This document shows positions 61,028 to 64,000 of a DNA stretch of 64,000 bases, in pieces. The DNA is from Sambucus nigra (lineage: Eukaryota; Streptophyta; Magnoliopsida; Dipsacales; Adoxaceae), in contig OX422216.1 of the NCBI GenBank assembly GCA_949130495.1, positions 97,161,967 through 97,225,966 on the forward strand, read 5' to 3'. Position numbers and translations under genes: made by a program. The notes under the pieces were generated by a model. The model did no database searches and had not been told where the DNA came from. It worked only from the letters and a program-made list of their open reading frames with translations. Every line of letters starts with the position of its first letter. Positions within the stretch are counted from its first letter, which is position 1.

Positions 61028-61960
61028 CTATAGCAATAGTAAAGGGGCTTTCTCCACTTCAGTAGTACTTTCAACACTTATAGGATCATCATTGTTCTTG
61101 ACCATCCATACACGTTTGACTTTGTTGCACTTGGCAATGGTGTGGCCAAATGTAATATAATGACTACATGAATAAGGCATGGCCTTGTATTCCACTATGA
61201 TGTTAGAAATGTTTCCACCCTCTATAATAATGCCCACAGTCTTGGGATAATCAGTTTGAGGCTTCATATTAACACATATCCGAGCATAGTTAATCCTTTT
61301 CATCTCTTCGATGACTAAATCAACATATATGGGCATTCTTGTTGCACTAGTTGAGACCTTCAATAGTCCAATATTACATATTGGGGAATAATACCCAAAC
61401 AAAACTCTCTCATTGGTCTCACCACTGAAGATGAAATTAGGTTGCCACTTTTTCAACATTATAGCCTTACCCACAAAATGACAGGGTCCATTCTCCACCA
61501 CTTCACCCTTACAAGTTGTAGTATCAAACTTGAAAAGAAATTACCCAATATCATGTCCAATAACTTGGGAGAGGGCATGTTTAACCCAAAGTCTATGGGC
61601 AATATTATTGACTAATATAAATAGGAGTTTCCTACCTAGAAAAAAACCTAGTACATGTGCATTACCATTGTGTATAACCAATATTGGCCACTTCCAATGG
61701 TGGTTTAACTTGGACTCTATCCTCCATTACCACAGGTTGGTGGTGTGACAATTTGAACTTAGGCTCCCTCTTGACAGCAAGAATAACTTTCCATAATTTA
61801 ATAAAAGGTTTAATAGTGTTGTAAGACTTAGTATTAAACATAATGGGGGTTATGGTGGGTCCCAGATCAGTTTCTCCCTTACCTTTGTTGCTAACTAGGT
61901 CAAGAGAAGTACAACTAGGTGTGGGATTGACAACAAATTTAACCAAACCTTTCACACAAT
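61028..61960 (-). pseudogene. LINE ORF1 (minus-strand copy)
   Basis: It corresponds to the plus-strand ORF1: FIKLWKVILAVKREPKFKLS, VENGPCHFVGKAIMLKKWQP, YVDLVIEEMKRINYARICVN and a knuckle CSHYITFGHTIAKC in which the second Cys is Tyr. A frameshifted segment at 61505-61660 covers the middle of the DUF4283-type domain. The acidic/variable N-terminal part seems lost. Confidence 0.75.
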
Positions 61961-62068
61961 TACTTAAGCTGGTATTAGTATTATCGAATGTGGTATTCTA
62001 CTGCAACACCACTGTAACATCACCACCAACCTTGTTAGCACCTGAACCCAAGCTTCCATTAAAGTGCA
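61961..62068. other. LINE 5' remnant before the LTR element
   Basis: About 100 bases with decayed similarity to the upstream ORF1 region, ending at the terminal gtgca that could be the left target duplication of the next element. Confidence 0.4.
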
Positions 62069-63471
62069 TGATACATCACAGATATTGTATATTATCGCCT
62101 ATTATACTTATCCATTCTAGCATAACTGTGTTCGTTAATTCCCGTATTTAAGCTCTTATATAGTATTATCTTTGTCCTCATTATATATATGCTTTGCAAG
62201 GTTTATTTGACCTTTTGTAGGTATGGGAATGCTTAACGGTGCAATTGGTGCTTTTCGATAAAGTTTTAACACAATATGCAACTTTGGGGGCACTTTAGTT
62301 ATTTCATCATTTGAGTTTTGTGCTCTAACTCTTCACGACAGTTGTAGCTCTCCAAGTTAGCTTCGCATAGACGCTGACAGTGTGTTAATTCAGTTCCTAA
62401 AGGTTGACTTATGACCATTTTCTCGAGGAGAAATTTTCTTGGTTTTTGAAGAAAAGGCTTAGGCTTGAAGCAGAGTATCGATCGACTGGTCAAAATTGAT
62501 CAATCGATCGTTGGTTCCAATTTGGTCATGGAAGGAAAATAATGGGCATTTTTTAGAATCATCGATCGATCGATGAGTTTCATCGATCGACCGACACTAA
62601 CAGAATTTTTTGCATTTTTGCTTATTGTTTTCTTTTCTCTTTTCTTTTTATCCAACTTACTATATATATATAAGTTGGATATTTGTGGAGATCTCTTTTT
62701 CATCTTTCACTTGGGATTAATTTAGGTTAAAGTTTGGTTGGTGTTAGGATATTTCCTCCATTCTATCTTCAAGGGTTTGTGTGTGTGGTCACTATTCATC
62801 TTCTTCTCTAATCTATTATAGTTCGATTTCTTGTTTCCAAGTTTTGGTAATTAGGTTATTTCTTTGTTTAATTAGGTTTCTTTCTTTCATTAAATACAAT
62901 CTATTTACCTTGCTTTGTAGGTAATTTAATTTAGGTTGGGATTTTTAAACTCACATGGGTTAATTAGTTACTTTGCTACGATACGCTAGGTTTAGGATGG
63001 TTTTAATGGATTAATCGTTCTTGGTATTGTGCCTTGTACATTTAAGGGTGTATATCACATATGGGTAGTATCTATGACCTTTCATGTGTAACTCCAGAAT
63101 ATTCGTTGACGTCGAGCTCAAATTAAGCTTTTATGAGAATTTAAAGGGTGACAACTCTAGGTTTTATTATCCAAATGAGATTATTCTTGTTAACGTTTTT
63201 CTTTCCGTGTAACCGTTTATGCTATTTAGACCTCGTGAGGGATAATATTATCAGTATATAGTTTAATCCGTTTTATTAATATAGTTTCATTACTTGCCTA
63301 GTATAATGCTTTGCTCACTTATCACCTTTTACACTTTTATTCCTGAAATAATAAATTAATAGAATTCTAACGGCAACTCCATAGTTAGCGTGCCAAGTTT
63401 TGGTATTTGTTTGTATATGGCGTAAACACCCAATGAAATATTTTACATGCACACAGTTTCGCTGACTATCA
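62069..63471 (+). repeat. 5' LTR with hairpin TATA region
   Basis: It contains self-complementary words at 62480-62600 (atcgatcgac, atcaatcgatcg, catcgatcgatcgatg, catcgatcgaccga). A TATA box (tatatatataa) at 62661-62672 sits between perfect 11-base inverted arms tatccaactta and taagttggata. No coding region. Confidence 0.75.
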
Positions 63472-63474
63472 AAA

Positions 63475-63491
63475 TGGCACCGTTGGCGGAG
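63475..63491 (+). promoter_or_regulatory. Primer binding site (Athila type)
   Basis: tggcaccgttggcggag matches the family form TGGCGCCGTTGCCGGGG with three changes. It lies three bases after the LTR end. Confidence 0.75.
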
Positions 63492-63663
63492 AGTTATTTG
63501 CTTTAGAATTTTATTGACTTAATATTTCCTACCATTTTTCTTTGTATGTATTTTTTGTATTAATCGTTTTTGCAGGTTTGGACACTTGAGCACCAAGAAA
63601 TGTTAAATTTATACCCACACACCACATTGTTGAGCTTCCATCAAAGAGCCATTTTGGGTGAGT

Positions 63664-64000
63664 ATGTCTTACCCTAATGTTTTTAGTGATTGTAATAATT
63701 TGGGTTGACAAGTTTGTCCTAAGAATAATTTCCAAAGTCCCTCTAAGCCTGTAACTTTTGGTGAATACTTGTATGTTGAGAAGAATGAAAATCGCAAGAT
63801 TACTTTTGGTGAGTATTTAAAAAATAAAACTAACGATGTGGGGACTTCTAAAACTTACACTAATGACAAAATGCCGCAAAGTTATTACAATAACAAAGTT
63901 GAAAGCCATTGCGATAGTAGTTCCCCGAACTATTATGACAATAACCTTCAAAGTTGTTCATATTTAGCATACACTTTTCGCTGTCACATTTTATCTCAAT
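63664..64000 (+). pseudogene. Gag-like start of the right-edge element (partial)
   Basis: MSYPNVFSDCNNLG then a TGA (probably for Trp), after which the frame stays open to the window edge. It contains the repeated phrase VTFGEYLYVEKNEN and ITFGEYLKNKTND, then an Asn/Ser-rich tail (SYYNNKVESHCDSSSPNYYD). I do not recognise the family. The low-complexity, repeat-built start is like that of some non-autonomous gypsy elements. Confidence 0.5.

Larger units (their letters stand above)
50419..62068 (-). mobile_element. L1-type LINE, minus strand, split by gag-only element copy 2
   Basis: The tail (complement of ttttttgtaagtataatg) is at 50419. ORF2 is read from about 60730 down to 50620 with the Sirevirus-like insert at 52083-58637, and ORF1 from about 61960 to 61020. 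It is the same family as the LINE at 43479, with matching order and similar protein, but more decayed. Without the insert it is about 5.1 kb. The 5' end meets an LTR element at 62069, so the true start may be missing or displaced. Confidence 0.85.
62069..64000 (+). mobile_element. LTR retrotransposon with Athila-type primer site (runs off the window)
   Basis: The 5' LTR (62069-63471, 1403 bp) has inverted TGATA/TATCA ends. Next to it is aaatggcaccgttggcggag, a close relative of the TGGCGCCGTTGCCGGGGA site typical of Athila-group gypsy elements. A gag-like reading follows from 63664. The other end is outside the window, so it could also be a non-autonomous relative. Confidence 0.75.

Overview
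This window looks like heterochromatin-type intergenic DNA from a flowering plant, probably a eudicot with a large, repeat-rich genome; I cannot name the species. The evidence is the set of element families: a CACTA/En-Spm DNA transposon, plant L1-type LINEs, Sirevirus-like copia elements, Ty3/gypsy elements (one Tat lineage, one chromovirus-like, one with an Athila-type primer site), and a copy of plant mitochondrial small-subunit rRNA. I found no ordinary host gene. Every coding stretch I can identify belongs to a mobile element, and almost all are broken by stops, frameshifts or insertions.

Layout. 1-2270: gene-free, unclassified. 2271-2648 and 15882-16200: the two halves of an old LINE-like retroposon (minus). 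It is split by a decayed CACTA transposon (2649-15381, TSD AAG). The CACTA itself holds a microsatellite island (3064-4225), a solo-LTR-like block (5062-8202), and a LINE-like retroposon (9258-12913, 14-bp TSD) that in turn carries a solo LTR (9900-12239, TSD ACGAA). The right end of the CACTA is duplicated at 15410-15881. 16200-18600: probable Sirevirus 3' noncoding remnant. 18601-20364: LINE reverse-transcriptase fragment, cut by a gag-only Sirevirus-like element (copy 1, 20365-24420) that lacks its 3' LTR. 24424-24785: mitochondrial rrn18 insert. 24797-25560: direct repeat. 25566-26947: 5'-truncated LINE.

The middle is a second nest. A minus-strand gypsy element (A; 28195-30646 plus 49182-50342) has a Tat-lineage gypsy element (B; 30647-49176, TSD CTCGG/CTCGA) inserted in its RT domain. 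Element B has gag, protease, RT, two RNase H domains, integrase, and a long antisense gene with at least three GT-AG introns. B's integrase is cut by a 1.5-kb solo LTR (36058-37543), and its 3' LTR is cut by a nearly full-length LINE (43479-48973).

The right part is a minus-strand LINE (50419-62068) cut by gag-only Sirevirus-like copy 2 (52083-58637, both LTRs present, TSD CAGAG). The window ends in an LTR element with an Athila-type primer site (62069 to the edge).

The points most worth following are the spliced antisense gene of element B, the gag-only Sirevirus-like family, and the clusters of short self-complementary words (types TCGTTCGAACGA and TCGATCGATCGA) that recur in the LTRs of several otherwise unrelated elements. 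Coordinates of LTRs and TSDs were read by eye. Domain names come from motif recognition, not database searches.
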